In this document: piece by piece, positions 45,555-58,379 of the stretch
How the letters are laid out: every line of letters starts with the position of its first letter
Numbering within the stretch: the stretch's first letter is position 1
Source: Paragonimus skrjabini miyazakii
Taxonomy: Eukaryota > Platyhelminthes > Trematoda > Plagiorchiida > Troglotrematidae
Direction of reading: 5' to 3'
Assembly (NCBI GenBank): GCA_014338405.1
Contig: JTDE01000207.1
Coordinates: 78,116-142,115 of the forward strand
DNA length: 64,000 nucleotides
Translations under genes and position numbers: made by a program
The notes under the pieces: generated by a model
Seen by the model: the letters and a program-made list of their open reading frames with translations, nothing else
What the model was told of the DNA's origin: nothing
The model's database searches: none

Positions 45555-46500
45555 TAGTGGTATCTTTAAAAATCAGTATTGGCGCATGAAGCCAACAGGC
45601 ACAGAAACATCACGAATGAGGGGTGCGCCAGAAATGCATATGGATGGATCAACTGTGAGACAAGTTTTGTGTATGAACAATTCGGCGTATCACAAACTTG
45701 CTCGACGGCTAGTTGACATTTTGAATCCCATTCGCAAATTTTTATCTCCCATTGCCTAGAGGATTCCTTCGAAGTAACACAGACGTTAGAAAACTTATCG
45801 GTGATTTCTCAAACCATATATTCTATAGACGTTGATTGCATTTTCACAAATGTTTTCCTTTGTGATAAAGTTGAATTTATATGTGATTTCATCTCTAACC
45901 AGAACTGCGATATAAGTATTCCACCTGAATATCACAAGGATATCATTTTGGCGTATACAGAAAATATTAGGCTTACTTTTGAGGGACCTCCTTATAGACA
46001 TATAGACGGAGTGGATATTGGGTAGCTCGTTAGGTCCAACACTAGCTGATATCATCTTGGGAATGATGGAACGACAAGTCCTAGACAGTATTGCCAAAAC
46101 CGTATTGTACAAACGGTCTGTTGATAGTATTTTGTTTTTTATCCTTGCTGATAAATTTGATTTGTTTTGACTTTTTTAACTCTTTCCATCCGAACCTTTT
46201 TTTGTCTCACGAAAAGGAACCAACCAGTAGCTTGGCTTTCATAGATGTGCTCATCACCAGGCGTAAGGTCTATCCTAAAGCAGTATGGGGTGGGTAATAT
46301 CTTCGGTTCTCCAGTTTTTCCCCAAAAGCATATAAGCGCGGTTTAGTCAAGACCCTACTTCATTGGGCTAGACGGGTTTGCACATCTGGTAAGCTACAGA
46401 CAGAGCAATATATGAAGTCAATTATGCGAACAGCTGTTTTCGACTTACAGTCTATGGGAATCTGGAAACGATTGAAACAGTCGAAAGTGTAACTTGTGCC
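45555..46500 (+). pseudogene. PLE reverse transcriptase fragment, plus strand
   Basis: The plus strand gives KPTGTETSRMRGAPEMHMDG, VRQVLCMNNSAYHKLARRLV, IYSIDVDCIFTNVFL (motif A), RHIDGVDIGSSLGPTLADII (frameshifted), VLYKRSVDSILFF in place of the catalytic Y-x-DD box, AFIDVLITRR, and AYKRGLVKTLLHWARRVCTS. This is the PLE RT core in order. The catalytic double Asp is lost (V-D-S). It stands back to back with the minus-strand PLE piece at 45110-45490, and both include the YKRGLVK block, so they come from two copies. Confidence 0.75.
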
Positions 46501-48346
46501 AAGAAAAACGTTACCGGCAAATTTTTCGAGCGTAAATAACGTTGATGCATCTGAATGACTTAATGGTCAAACTGTAACTGACTCCAGTTTGACAAACTAA
46601 TCAGTGGGCTGGACGACGGAAATAGAGTGCGGCTTTTGATAGCTAATTTACGTCATCTAAATAGGAGATAAAATGGTGTGGTTTTGAGTACGTACAGATG
46701 TTGTTAAGACTGAGAACCGGATCGAGAACGGGATTGCACCCTACAAAAACACCAAAGCCGTTGATGAGTGGTGATGAATTGTGACCAATGTATCAAGTAA
46801 ATTGATTCTGATGATTGGAGTTTGACAGTCATTTTCATTGAGAAACTGAAGTAGCGTCCTTCTGTCAACGCTGGCAACTAGATGACTGTAGATTAAGAAA
46901 TGTATGCAAATAGGTTTGGATTATCCATCAAAATGTGACAGAATGGAATGAACTGAATAAATGAAAGAAATCGATATGAAGCGCGGTCAGCGATTGGTAA
47001 AATGAACACAATCCGGGTTGTTCACCTCGGGCTATTATTTGCGTGAGCACCGGTTTTTCAAGAACTTACAATTCTACAGACGCACGCGAATTGCTGGAAA
47101 ACTTAGTGACCTCTTGTTTGAAATTGGTACAGTGCAGTCTGTCGCAGTAAATGAGTTTGCGATGTGTGGAACACTGAACAGACAACTAAGTTAAACAGTA
47201 GCAAATGACTGTGTGCATTGCGTTTAAATGGAATAATGAGATCATTTTCCTTCTAACACAATAATTTTCGGGTTCGTAACAGGAGTAGATACATCAGTAG
47301 AAAAATATAACTTGGTGGGGGAGGAGAGAATAATATTCCTTCCTGTGTTATTACATCGGATATTGTGTTCGAAGCTAACAACAAATTATCTTACATGAAT
47401 ATTCGATAGACAGCCTGCACATATTTTTCCAAGATTCACGGAAATATGTGTATCCCAGTAGTGTGAAAATCTGCACCGAACTTGGACTATTTACCTTACA
47501 TAAAAAAAGCTTTGAAGTGCACTGCATTCCGCTCAGTACGTTTTCCCCCAGTGTTTTTATGGCTCAAAGAAGACAGTTTGTCTGCAAGAACGAGATCTCG
47601 CTTTCAAAGACTACAAATATCTTAAATTGAGATCGTTTGTCTGCTAGTGGAAGTGGCCAGACCGACTGATTTAATCACATTGGCTAACTGAGAATGAGAA
47701 TACCACTTCTGTAGCTAAGCAGAGTTCTCTGAAGAATTTTTGTATGTTTTTTCCCGAAAGCTGTGCGTTGAGGTTAGTACGCACATTACAGTAAACTATG
47801 GCAGATGGCTTCAGGGTAGGGTGGCAAGAATTATGAATTAGGCTGTGTCTGTAGACAACGAGCAGTAGAAAAACAGTTAACAGAATTCGTAAATTAACAA
47901 ACCTGGAAGCACGTCACACAAAACAGTCAGCTGAACTTAATTAATTGATCAAACAGATATTCGTTCAAAAATTAGGACAACATTATATTCATTTCAATAG
48001 CACTGACACGCTGATAGTGCTTTTAGACATGTGTACAAGTTGTTGACATTTGTAACTCTAACAAAGTATCACAATTACGGTTTACATACAGAGATGTATC
48101 TTATCTGCCTATTCTCATTGGCAACTGGTTCATTTGGTCTGTAGACGTTGCCTTAGCAGGAGTTAAACTATCTGAACAGACATACTAACCAACTGAAAGG
48201 AGAAGAAATAAAAGGGGGCATTAAGTGCAATTTTATCATTGACGTGCAAAAGTGAGTTTAACAAATAGAGGACTCGAAAAGAACACAAATGTATGTGGGG
48301 ACAGAAGGGGCGAATTCGATTCAGAATTGAAGTAGGCGACCAAGCA
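46501..48346. other. No supported gene
   Basis: AT-rich sequence with no recognised repeat or gene. Confidence 0.4.
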
Positions 48347-50033
48347 AAACGGATGGCAGATCAATCAACGAAAGTTCAAAAGGCACGCATATTCACAATC
48401 TAAGCTACTGAATCTCATCTAAACCTAATCTATGTGGTTTGGCGAAATGTGGTCGGTCGACATTTCCCAAGGACGTTCGCTACAACCGTTGAACGCCTGA
48501 CTGACGTTCACTTAGTGACGTACCGACAGCCTACATGCTCCATTTCTCATGCGTGTCATAACGTTATTCCGGCTCGAAACACATTCCATTCACACACAAG
48601 ATACATCACATGTTGTAGTGGGAGTTGTGACACAATACCACTCATGCGAACGTGTTCAGTCAGTTGACCATGTTCTAGACCAAAATTGAGTTTGACTAAT
48701 TGTGAGGAGTTGCCCAAGCCAAAGACAGGGACAATTTTTAGCAGTTCGCGCGTTTTAACATAGAAACAACATACAAACATCTCACTGATTTGACAATTGA
48801 GAGAGAGAGAGAGCGAAATACTGATAAGAAACGCGAATGTTTGAGAATATTTTCTCACAGCTACAATCCGATTGCAATAATAAAGCGTTTTTCTACACGG
48901 ACTCGGTTAACAGGTCTGAGTTGGACATACTTGGAATCAATCAACGCATACTCACACTCCAATCTACAGTCTACACTAGATTAGAATATAAATTTGGTAA
49001 ACACCGAGTCTGTATTTTCCAAATCCCAACTTACATTTTGTTTCTATTTGGTAGAAGTGTTTGTTCACGAGACGGTATTTTGAACGTCTAGATTGAATAG
49101 GGATTTTATCACATTACGACCAGTTTGGGAATACGTTGAATGGACAGATATGAGAGTAAGAATTAAAAATGATCTGTGTTGTGCAATAGCTGGATCTTCA
49201 GAGAAGGAGAGACCAGACAACTCGGTGGACGTAGACTGAATCAAAACAGATAGTCTCAAATATTAATTGAAGGAACGTTTGACGATGAGGCAGCTGGTAA
49301 ATCACAGGTTTCCACCAGAGTTCACGATCGATGATTTAATGGACAGTCGAAACTTTGGAAATTCGGATTTGCTCTATGATTCATTTTGTCAGCATACTTC
49401 CCACGACAAGGCAGACTGTCTAAGTAGCTGGGAAACTTTTGGCATCTATTCAGGGTGTGAGTTCAGCGGGGATTTTTATTTTGAAATAATTTCAAGTTAG
49501 CTGGAAGTAACGTGAAATCGAAAAACGCTGTTTCGCATTGTGCAGCATGTAATTGCGCCAAGTGAAATCACTCCATGCTTCATAAATTCAATTGCTAAAA
49601 GATGTGAGATAACATATTTGATGTGAATTTGACTTCAAGTTTGTGAATTTAAGGATATACCGTGGAATACTGCAAAAGATTAACTTTGTTTCATAATTCG
49701 TTTTTCAGTAAGTTCCGGAAATACGTGTTCAAGCTTTACTACACTTCTGTCTAGAGAAGAGAGCAATGAGCCCTTACATCTTTGAATATGAATTCAAAGT
49801 GTCCTAGAGCCGAATGAATTTTTTCCACTTTTATAATACCAGTATTTATATGAGCAAACCATTACGGATTATGCAGAGTTGACAAACTCTTAGATAGTTA
49901 GGTGAAAATTAGCTTAAAATGTCTGTTTCTCACTGAAATGCTTGTGAGAATCCTATCCTACCCGATTCTAGCTAACACAGTCCACAATCGAAATAATGCA
50001 AATACAAACAGTTGAGAGTACTGTAATTACCCT
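48347..50033 (+). repeat. Left arm of a 7.6-kb inverted repeat
   Basis: The reverse complement of this arm lies at 54310-55966. Inner ends match exactly at 50033/54310, and the pairing offset is constant inward from the right-arm gap. Beyond the gap it shifts by about 27, fully explained by 105 N standing for about 132 bp. I noted about ten substitutions, five of them in the outer 215 bp, so identity is about 99%. Frames inside (for example 49267-49500) have no recognised domain and appear conserved only because the DNA is duplicated. A (GA)n run is at 48799-48813. Confidence 0.92.
48799..48813 (+). repeat. (GA)n microsatellite in the left arm
   Basis: GA run that corresponds to the (CT)n next to the gap in the right arm. 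Confidence 0.85.
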
Positions 50034-50140
50034 CACGCGTTTTAACATAAAAATAGCACACAAATATCCTACTGTTGTACAATAGCTTGATCTTCAGAGA
50101 AGGAGAGACCAGACAACTTGGTCGACATCGATTTAGCTTG
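50034..50140 (+). repeat. Diverged fusion of two arm segments
   Basis: CGCGTTTTAACATAAAAATA and CACACAAATATC resemble 48748-48782. The next bases, TGTTGTACAATAGCTTGATC then TTCAGAGAAGGAGAGACCAG, resemble 49172-49225. The intervening about 390 bp of the arm are missing. Confidence 0.65.
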
Positions 50141-52194
50141 AACACATAATTAGAGATGCAGTGAATTCGCCTCTTTAAAAATTTAAAACAGTTATATCCC
50201 TCCATTAAATTGGACAAAACAGTTAGAAAAGAAACATTTCGTATTGGTTCGTCAGTACCAAATAACCAGTAAGTGGGATACTTTCAATTTAACGTCTATG
50301 GTGCTTGGGGATTATGAACAAAAGAACGAATAACAAAACAAAAATGTCCAGTAGTCTGATTTAAATGAGACTCGCTATTCCCATCAAAGTTTCACAAGTA
50401 ATTGTTTTGTACACACAACACAGGTTTAAACCGGTTTATCGCGACGGCTTCAGCATATTTCAAAAACCGTGTGTAGTACTGGCGCTGTAGCGTTTTGTAC
50501 GGTATTTTGTACTTTATAACTTTCATTCTTTTTCACAATTTTCTCCTTCCTCAACTTCACACGCGCACACTATATTTAAACCAAGCTAATCAGATGAATC
50601 AACGATAAAAATTCTATCTCTAAGGTTGCGAGCCTTGCGTTCTCTCTGCGTTTCATTTCGCCTGTGTACTGAGCTCTGGAGAGTTAAATGCTAACGGAAT
50701 CGACCATTTATTTCATCACATTTCCGAATTCATTTGATGCCGGAATTATCTTCCAGTTGACCTTGAAATTACTTGGGAGCAACATGACAGATTGTATCCC
50801 CTGGATAAATAGGAGTCTAACTCAACACAAAGGTGTAAGCGCCAATAGTCGCTTCAAAATGCAGTCCCGATCTACGTGGAACAGGAGCGTAGTGCTAAGT
50901 AAAATCAACTCAAACAAGTGGTGTTCATTTTGTGCAAGGAAAAGTGGTGTAGACTGTACATAAAAATAAAGCGGAATATGAAAATATGTACAATACTCTA
51001 TAGATACTTCATTCGATGTAGTGGAACTTTAAACCAACGCACCTTTACGAACCATTTTGAGTCAGTTGCTTTCATTTTCATCACACTTCGACCTCGTATT
51101 CACACCTAAATTTTATATGGTGTTTGGATGCACTACGTAAATTGGTGAGCCTGACGTGGCACGAACAAGCACTATGATGGTGGAGGCAGAGGTGAAATCC
51201 ACGTTGTGGCCAGCAGACGGGATTATAATGTCCACAGTTCATAGTTATATTTTGTAATTCATTTTTGTACGTTTTGCATATACCGTTTCGTTAAGTTCAT
51301 CTGTACGCTTGTTTGAAAACATCAACATCACTTTTTGAATTTGATCGGCAACACGAATGAACGGAGTAATCGCACACCGTCTCTGTCTTTTTCATTTGTG
51401 CGGAGTTCTGGGCTGGTGGAGTAATCGCACGGTGAAATATTTTAGCTCCACGCATCGGCTGATCTATGAACGTTCAACGTTCGTCATCTTACGCTGCGTG
51501 AGGAATTATTCACCGGTCGTCTTCCGAATCTGTTTTTTGACTTTGTCTTTCTCTCGTTTATTGTTGTATTCAACCCAGCGGACCTTGACTTGTCAGTATG
51601 TGGTTCCTATTCCACTGATGCGTTTTCCGTTTTAATTTTTACGCATACCTTTTGCGCCTACCCGTTCCCGTTATGATTCCTTTTGTGCTACCATATTTTT
51701 GGTCATTTTTATCAGTTGATTAATTAGGCCACTACAGGATGTGTAGTCTGACCGACAAAGCTAGGGGCTTACGATTTCGTGTGATTACAGTAACCACTTG
51801 TGAGATGGTTTGTGAACTCACTTGGTCACAAATTTTCTCATTTTTGAGATCAACGATATATCGGTTCTGCATATGGAACCATCTTCGCAATTAAATGAGA
51901 ATTGGTAAACACAGTGTGATTAGGCGCCAGCAGGTTGATCTCCTTTGATCGTAGGCACAGGCGACCTGCAAGTCTGATTAAGAACCCTCAATTCGACGAT
52001 ATTGTGAGTCCCTTTCAATGAAGAGACAATTCACTGGGTTGTCCACAAAGTTGCAGTGTCCCCTGTTTGAAGAGTAGCTCAATATGTGCTAATTTCTTAG
52101 GGACCTCAACATTCTCACTGCTTTTGGGTCTCCACTCGCAGTGACGCTACAGAATTGCTATAGAATTGAAGCAAGTGACTAAGCCGAACAAAGC

Positions 52195-52275
52195 AGTTTT
52201 TAAACCTTAGGTTTCGATCAGGATTCACGATCGATGGTTTAATGAAAATCTAAAACTATGGGAATCGGGATGTAT
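52195..52275 (+). repeat. Diverged fragment related to the arm
   Basis: TAGGTTTCGATCAGGATTCA, CGATCGATGGTTTAATGAAA and ATCTAAAACTATGGGAATCG resemble 49300-49370 of the arm. Confidence 0.5.
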
Positions 52276-54309
52276 TCTATCGTCTACCCTCTCGAGGTAC
52301 AGTTTATTTCAATGTAAAGTAATTACATTTTTGGTCAACCAGGTGAAGTTTATTTGACGAACAAACGCTGATTGCCTTTTTTCTATTTGACAGCTTACTC
52401 GCTTATTTGAACCAGTTAGTAGTTAGGGCAAAGGTTCAAGCTGATTTTGGTATAACTGTCATTCACAATTTACTCATTTGAATGGCCGCAAAAAACAGGA
52501 ATGTAACTGTCCGTAAATTAATCTAAGCAGATATGACAATGGCCTCCTGTTGTTCTGTCAGTCTTCAACTAAAAGAAACACTCATGAGTCAATCAAAATC
52601 ACGCTGTTCTGTCTGGTTGTAAAGAACCAAATAACTCGGTGGTTATCCTGGAATCTCTTTATTTTAATATTCCTCGGTCAGACATTTTTCGGTGTACTAG
52701 TTCAGTCACCATCACAATGTATGATGAATCGGATGAAATAACTGTATCGAACATGCAATTTGGAGTGAGAATCAAAACAGTCCACCGTTTCTCGTTATAT
52801 GCGTCAAAAGAAGAACGGTCATTTTTACTCTATAGTTTTTATGATTGATGCATACTTTGTATAGACTGCATTACTTGATTACCACTTACATAACAACGTC
52901 TCAAATAATTAATGTCATGTGCAAATGTCCGTACTTTCTGGTGTCACCACATCAGAACTATCCTGTGGAGACAGTTCTGACAGAACGACAGAACTTCAAG
53001 CAAAGTACTCCGTATAATTAAATTACACCCCTGTATAGCGATCGCTTTCTAATTGTTCCCAATGTATCTGGTCTTTAGCTTAACTAGATATTTAATACAA
53101 CCGTAGAGATGGACAGTATAGCACCATTGTTAAACCAACAATGAGATCACAAACACAGACCGAAGTACGAATGATAATACCAAGAAACATTGACAGTCCA
53201 CCATGTTTATCTCTTCGCAACAAACCGTTTATATAGCGACGTTGACAAGCCAAAATGAACAGTACACAAAACAAGGATGAGATTTGAAAACAATCAGCTC
53301 TACTCTGTCTGCGACAAACAGTTCCTGTTGAATGAATCATTTGAATAAACTCGTGGACTGTTCGGTTGTGTGACACCAAATACGGGAAGTGAAACACGAT
53401 TGGTAGATCTAACAGCTGTTGACTCTTGAGAATCTGACTACAAGTCATGCGTTGTTGCATCCAGTTGTCCCATTATTTTTTACGTACCCAACAAATGGAT
53501 TCATCACAGAATGTTCTTTGTATAGAAGGGGTTATGAAATGGTGTAATTTTATCCTGGAATAGCTGCTTTATTTATATGTATACATGTACAAAGTAATAT
53601 CCACACTTGTAGGTAACTAGCATGATCAGGATTCCGACAGCGTTGTGTAAGACGATGAGACTGAGAACTACATAAAACAGACGACTACCGATAGAACTGC
53701 CAATCCAGGGAAAAATCAGTTCATATTCATTGACACATTTTTGTGGAGGTTAACCCTGAATGGATTTCAACAACAAGGGGCTGTTTGAACTCACTCTTCA
53801 ACAGCACGGATACCCCTTCAAAAGTAAGGTATTTTGTAACAAACTTAACATTTCTTGAAATGCTTCACCATAACGATTGCTTCCAAGTCAAATAAACAGT
53901 CAGAACATTAATTACTGTGAAATGGGCATAACATTCTTAGACTGGAGGGTGAAAATAATTTGGTATCCTTTGATGCGGAAACAGAAAATCAGAAGATTGT
54001 CTCAATCCTTGTCGTTTAAATTTGGTATTCGAGCCGTTAAAATGTATTAGAAGTAAAATAAAGAGAGTTTCAAGGATGAATCTGTTTGTAGTATACGGAT
54101 CCGTCGGATTGCCGGCAGATGATGAACCAGGCTGGGTTCAAGGCTGGCTTCAACTCACAGCAAAGATAGAGAGTAGGTTGTTATGAATACAATTTGTTAC
54201 CTTCAATCTACAAGCAATTCTATATATAACACTATGGAAGCACTTGGTTTCTCAAGCTGAATGAGTTGTGAGGGACGTCCAAACTGAAGGTTGCCGAACT
54301 AATGACGTC

Positions 54310-55966
54310 AGGGTAATTACAGTACTCTCAACTGTTTGTATTTGCATTATTTCGATTGTGGACTGTGTTAGCTAGAATCGGGTAGGATAGGATTCTCACA
54401 AGCATTCCAATGAGAAACAGACATTTCAAGCTAATTTTCACCTAACTATCTAAGAGTTTGTCAACTCTGCATAATCCGTAATGGTTTGCTCATATAAATA
54501 CTGGTATTATAAAAGTGGAAAAAATTCATTCGGCTCTAGGACACTTTGAATTCATATTCAAAGATGTAAGGGCTCATTGCTCTCTTCTCTAGACAGAAGT
54601 GTAGTAAAGCTTGAACACGTATTTCCGGAACTTACTGAAAAACGAATTATGAAACAAAGTTAATCTTTTGCAGTATTCCACGGTATATCCTTAAATTCAC
54701 AAACTTGAAGTCAAATTCACATCAAATATGTTATCTCACATCTTTTAGCAATTGAATTTATGAAGCATGGAGTGATTTCACTTGGCGCAATTACATGCTG
54801 CACAATGCGAAACAGCGTTTTTCGATTTCACGTTACTTCCAGCTAACTTGAAATTATTTCAAAATAAAAATCCCCGCTGAACTCACACCCTGAATAGATG
54901 CCAAAAGTTTCCCAGCTACTTAGACAGTCTGCCTTGTCGTGGGAAGTATGCTGACAAAATGAATCATAGAGCAAATCCGAATTTCCAAAGTTTCGACTGT
55001 CCATTAAATCATCGATCGTGAACTCTGGTGGAAACCTGTGATTTACCAGCTGCCTCATCGTCAAACGTTCCTTCAATTAATATTTGAGACTATCTGTTTT
55101 GATTCAGTCTACGTCCACCGAGTTGTCTGGTCTCTCCTTCTCTGAAGATCCAGCTATTGCACAACACAGATCACTTTTAATTCTTACTCTCATATCTGTC
55201 CATTCAACGTATTCCCAAACTGGTCGTAATGTGATAAAATCCCTATTCAATCTAGACGTTCAAAATACCGTCTCGTGAACAAACACTTCTACCAAATAGA
55301 AACAAAATGTAAGTTGGGATTTGGAAAATACAGACTCGGTGTTTACCAAATTTATATTCTAATCTAGTGTAGACTGTAGATTGGAGTGTGAGTATGCGTT
55401 GATTGATTCCAAGTATGTCCAACTCAGACCTGTTAACCGAGTCCGTGTAGAAAAACGCTTTATTATTGCAATCGGATTGTAGCTGTGAGAAAATATTCTC
55501 AAACATTCGCGTTTCTTATCAGTATTTCGCTCTCTCTCTCTCNNNNNNNNNNNNNNNNNNNNNNNNNNNNNNNNNNNNNNNNNNNNNNNNNNNNNNNNNN
55601 NNNNNNNNNNNNNNNNNNNNNNNNNNNNNNNNNNNNNNNNNNNNNNNGTCAACTGACTGAACACGTTCGCATGAGTGGTATTGTGTCACAACTCCCACTA
55701 CAACATGTGATGTATCTTGTGGGTGAATGGAATGTGTTTCGAGCCGGAATAACGTTATGACACGCATGAGAAATGGAGCATGTAGGCTGTCGGTACGTCA
55801 CTAAGTGAACGTCAGTCAGGCGTTCAATGGTTGTAGCGAACGTCCTTGGGAAATGTCGACCGACCACATTCCGCCAAACCACATAGATTAGGTTTAGATG
55901 AGATTCAGTAGCTTAGCTTGTGAATATGTGTGCCTTTTGAACTTTCGTTGGTTGATCTGCCATGCG
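54310..55966 (-). repeat. Right arm of the 7.6-kb inverted repeat
   Basis: Reverse complement of 48347-50033 (see left arm). It includes an assembly gap at the GA/CT microsatellite. The outer limit is where TCTGCCATGCG stops matching GGATGGCAGA. Confidence 0.92.
55543..55647. other. Assembly gap (105 N) in the right arm
   Basis: Starts at a (CT)n run. The left arm shows that about 132 bp belong here (48670-48801). Confidence 0.99.
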
Positions 55967-58066
55967 TTCTTCTTTGTCACGTAAGTCAGGCCGATGACGA
56001 ATGCGTATATTTGCACTTCACTTTCCCTTGTTTGGTGGATGTTGTTTTTTCTTTCTGCGTGCCACACATAGAACCATAGACTACTGGGAGTAAGATGCTT
56101 TGCATTTGGTGACGTGAAATGTGTTTTGTTTATGTTTTCTTACGGATTTCTTTGAAGGTGATATACTGCACTTGACATGTCAAGATAATTCACTACTCTT
56201 TGTTTGTTGTTCATGGGACAGAAATTCTGTCGATTACTTTGGAGGGCATTTTGTTAGTAGCGTATGTATATATTCTTTCCTTAGTTTGCTTTATACTTTA
56301 ATGTGATTTGTTTCAAATCCCGAAAAGTCGTTAAAATTTTGTGTACAGCATGCCTTGCAATTGTGTATACATTGTCTCTTAGAGTTCCTCGTCAAGCGTT
56401 TTTTCAGCAGACTGGTTTGTTGTTCCTAGGAGTATAATTTATAAATTTTTACCAACTCTCATTACTATAATCCTATAGTCCTACCTGTAGTTAAGCTGGT
56501 CTCTCTAATGCAATATTTACACAAAAGTGTGTACTGTTGTGCAGAAGATTCCCAGATGTTGTTGACAGCTTCATTCACCTTAGTGATTTCGGCTTTACTG
56601 CCTTGATTTTCTCACCGAAATTATGCAGAAAAATGTGTGGACTTAAATGATGTATTCTCCGGAACAACATTCAGTGTAACGTGTGTGAAATATGTGTCAC
56701 GCTCAGTGTGCGTGTCTGTACTCCGATTGCAGTGCTCCATTTCTATTCCTTAATAAATTCTCTGAGCTGAATATCATATCTGAATATTATAGTTGAATAT
56801 CATAGCTGAATATCATATCCGAATACCAGATTTGAATAGCGTTTGGAAAAAACAGCCCACATTTAAAAAGACATTTCGAATACGGAAATGAAAGTAAAGT
56901 AACGGGAACACACGCATTTGGGAGGTTCTAGAATTTGGAATATTTTGCGAATAGTACTTTTCGCACACGCAAGCAGAGTAAGCAGAATTATTGCCAGAAA
57001 TATCTGAAAAATTTGCAGTTTGCTTTCTTTAGCGTTTTTCTTCAATGAAGCTTGATGTTACCATAGTAAAACGGTATTTCAAGCACCTGTGATGAAAGCT
57101 TTGATGGTATCCAAACAATCAATGCTTTGACTATCAACAGTCCACCTGCGTGTGCTCGAGTTTTTTCTTGAAAACACTTCAATCAGTTTCGTTTTGATTT
57201 CATTGTCCTGAATTTAGCAGCTGGAGTTCTGAGCACACCGTCTTCTTGGTTACCATTGTTTCCTGCAGTCTTAGTGAATAGAGTAGGTGTACGTCCTAAT
57301 GATTTGCAAATAGTATATGTTGATTGGCAATCCGTTTCTAATCCCCAGGAGCTGAAAACCGTTCTTGGTTAGCATCCGTTGTGTTGCGTAGGACGGATTC
57401 TTCCAATGTTTAGATAACTGTAGTCTATCTCACCCGTAAACGTTTGTTTCACTGTCTAAACTTTACAGACCCAGGAAGCTCCAAAAACACTGAAAGCAAA
57501 TATAGTGTCACAGAAAATTGAATAGTACTAATCACTTATTCCTGAGCACGCGTGGGAGTAATTGAGCTCAGCGAAGTCAATTATTGTCCCGAAAAAAATA
57601 GTATATTTCAGAGTCCCTTTTACAGTAATGAAGATTTCGGAATGCTAAATCGGTACTTGTTGAAACGTAAAAAAAATCGTTTGCAAGAATTTTTCGTTTT
57701 AAAAAAGACAACTTGCTTCTCAATAACAAGTTACCTGTTTATTCCTATTCATATATTCTGTATAGGTCTATCTACACTTGTGTCAAGGAGATTATTCAAA
57801 GACAGCTTTCGACAGTTTCTACCCAAGAAACCACCAGATTTGTCAACAATGCTGTTTCATAGCACCAAGTAAACAGTAACTACACGGTTGACGTATTACA
57901 AGAGATTAAGAAGAGAGTATTATATAGTGAATATCTGTGGTTTGAAGTCAGAGATATACAAACAGAAAATCATGTCAAGTCTTGAGATTTGTCTCGGCCG
58001 GGACTGAAACGAAGAAACTATCCTGCGTGTAAACACCTCTACCTTTTCGCGAACAATAAAATAGAG
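55967..58066. other. No supported gene; contains a minisatellite
   Basis: AT-rich. A frame at 57552-57872 (+) has a hydrophobic stretch but no recognised domain. Confidence 0.4.
56765..56840 (+). repeat. Minisatellite, about 13-bp unit, six imperfect copies
   Basis: Repeated GCTGAATATCATAT-type units: GCTGAATATCATAT, CTGAATATTATAG, TTGAATATCATAG, CTGAATATCATAT, CCGAATACCAGAT, TTGAATAG. Confidence 0.8.
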
Positions 58067-58230
58067 ATTACTGATTAGTAGTCCGGGATGTGGTTTATTT
58101 CAAATTGAACATCACCCACAATTGATTATAGCTGTCGCATTCCCATAAACGTTCCAGTCGGCCCCTTTCGAAAAGAAGCACTAGACTCGAGTTTGGCTCT
58201 CATTCGGGCTCGTCAGTAGTGCGTATCCTT
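58067..58230 (-). mobile_element. SINE, minus strand, 3' half
   Basis: The reverse complement reads CTACTGACGAGC, CAAACTCGAGTCTAGTGCTT, CGAAAGGGGCCGACTGGAAC, GGGTGATGTTCAATTTGAAA and GGACTACTAATCAGTAATC. It matches the 24-kb SINE closely. The tRNA head is missing. The truncated end abuts a plus-strand SINE tail. Confidence 0.85.
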
Positions 58231-58242
58231 GTCTCCACCGTG

Positions 58243-58310
58243 TGTGGGTGAAGTTCAACTTGAAATTAACCAAATCCCTGACTACTCATCTGTGATCTAG
58301 AGTATCGCCT
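58243..58310 (+). mobile_element. SINE tail (first unit of a two-unit SINE)
   Basis: GTGTGGGTGAAGTTCAACTT, then CTGACTACTCATCTGTGATC: the SINE tail. It continues through a linker (GTTTAATGAGATCAGAGATT) shared with the 8.76-8.81 kb locus into the next full unit. Confidence 0.75.
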
Positions 58311-58379
58311 AGCAGGTTTAATGAGATCAGAGATTTCGACCTATCTAAGAAGTGCTTATCGAGGAGTTATCGATTGGAG

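Larger units (their letters stand above)
50034..54309. other. Spacer of the large inverted repeat
   Basis: 4.28 kb, AT-rich. It holds two worn pieces related to the arms (50034-50140 and 52195-52275). The longest frame is 53092-53460 (minus, 122 codons, hydrophobic near its C-terminus); I could not assign it a family, and no splice partners are evident. No transposase, integrase or other enzyme motif is recognised. Confidence 0.5.

Noticed and set aside
53092..53460. 122-codon minus-strand frame as a membrane receptor exon
   Set aside because: Some hydrophobic residues but no receptor signature, no clear splice sites, no partner exons.
49267..55076. Identical 77-codon frames in both arms of the large inverted repeat as evidence of a conserved protein
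   Set aside because: The DNA itself is about 99% identical across the arms, so identical frames follow automatically and give no evidence of selection.
57552..57872. 106-codon plus-strand frame with a hydrophobic segment
   Set aside because: AT-driven composition (Phe, Lys, Leu, Ser), no domain, no splice or promoter support.
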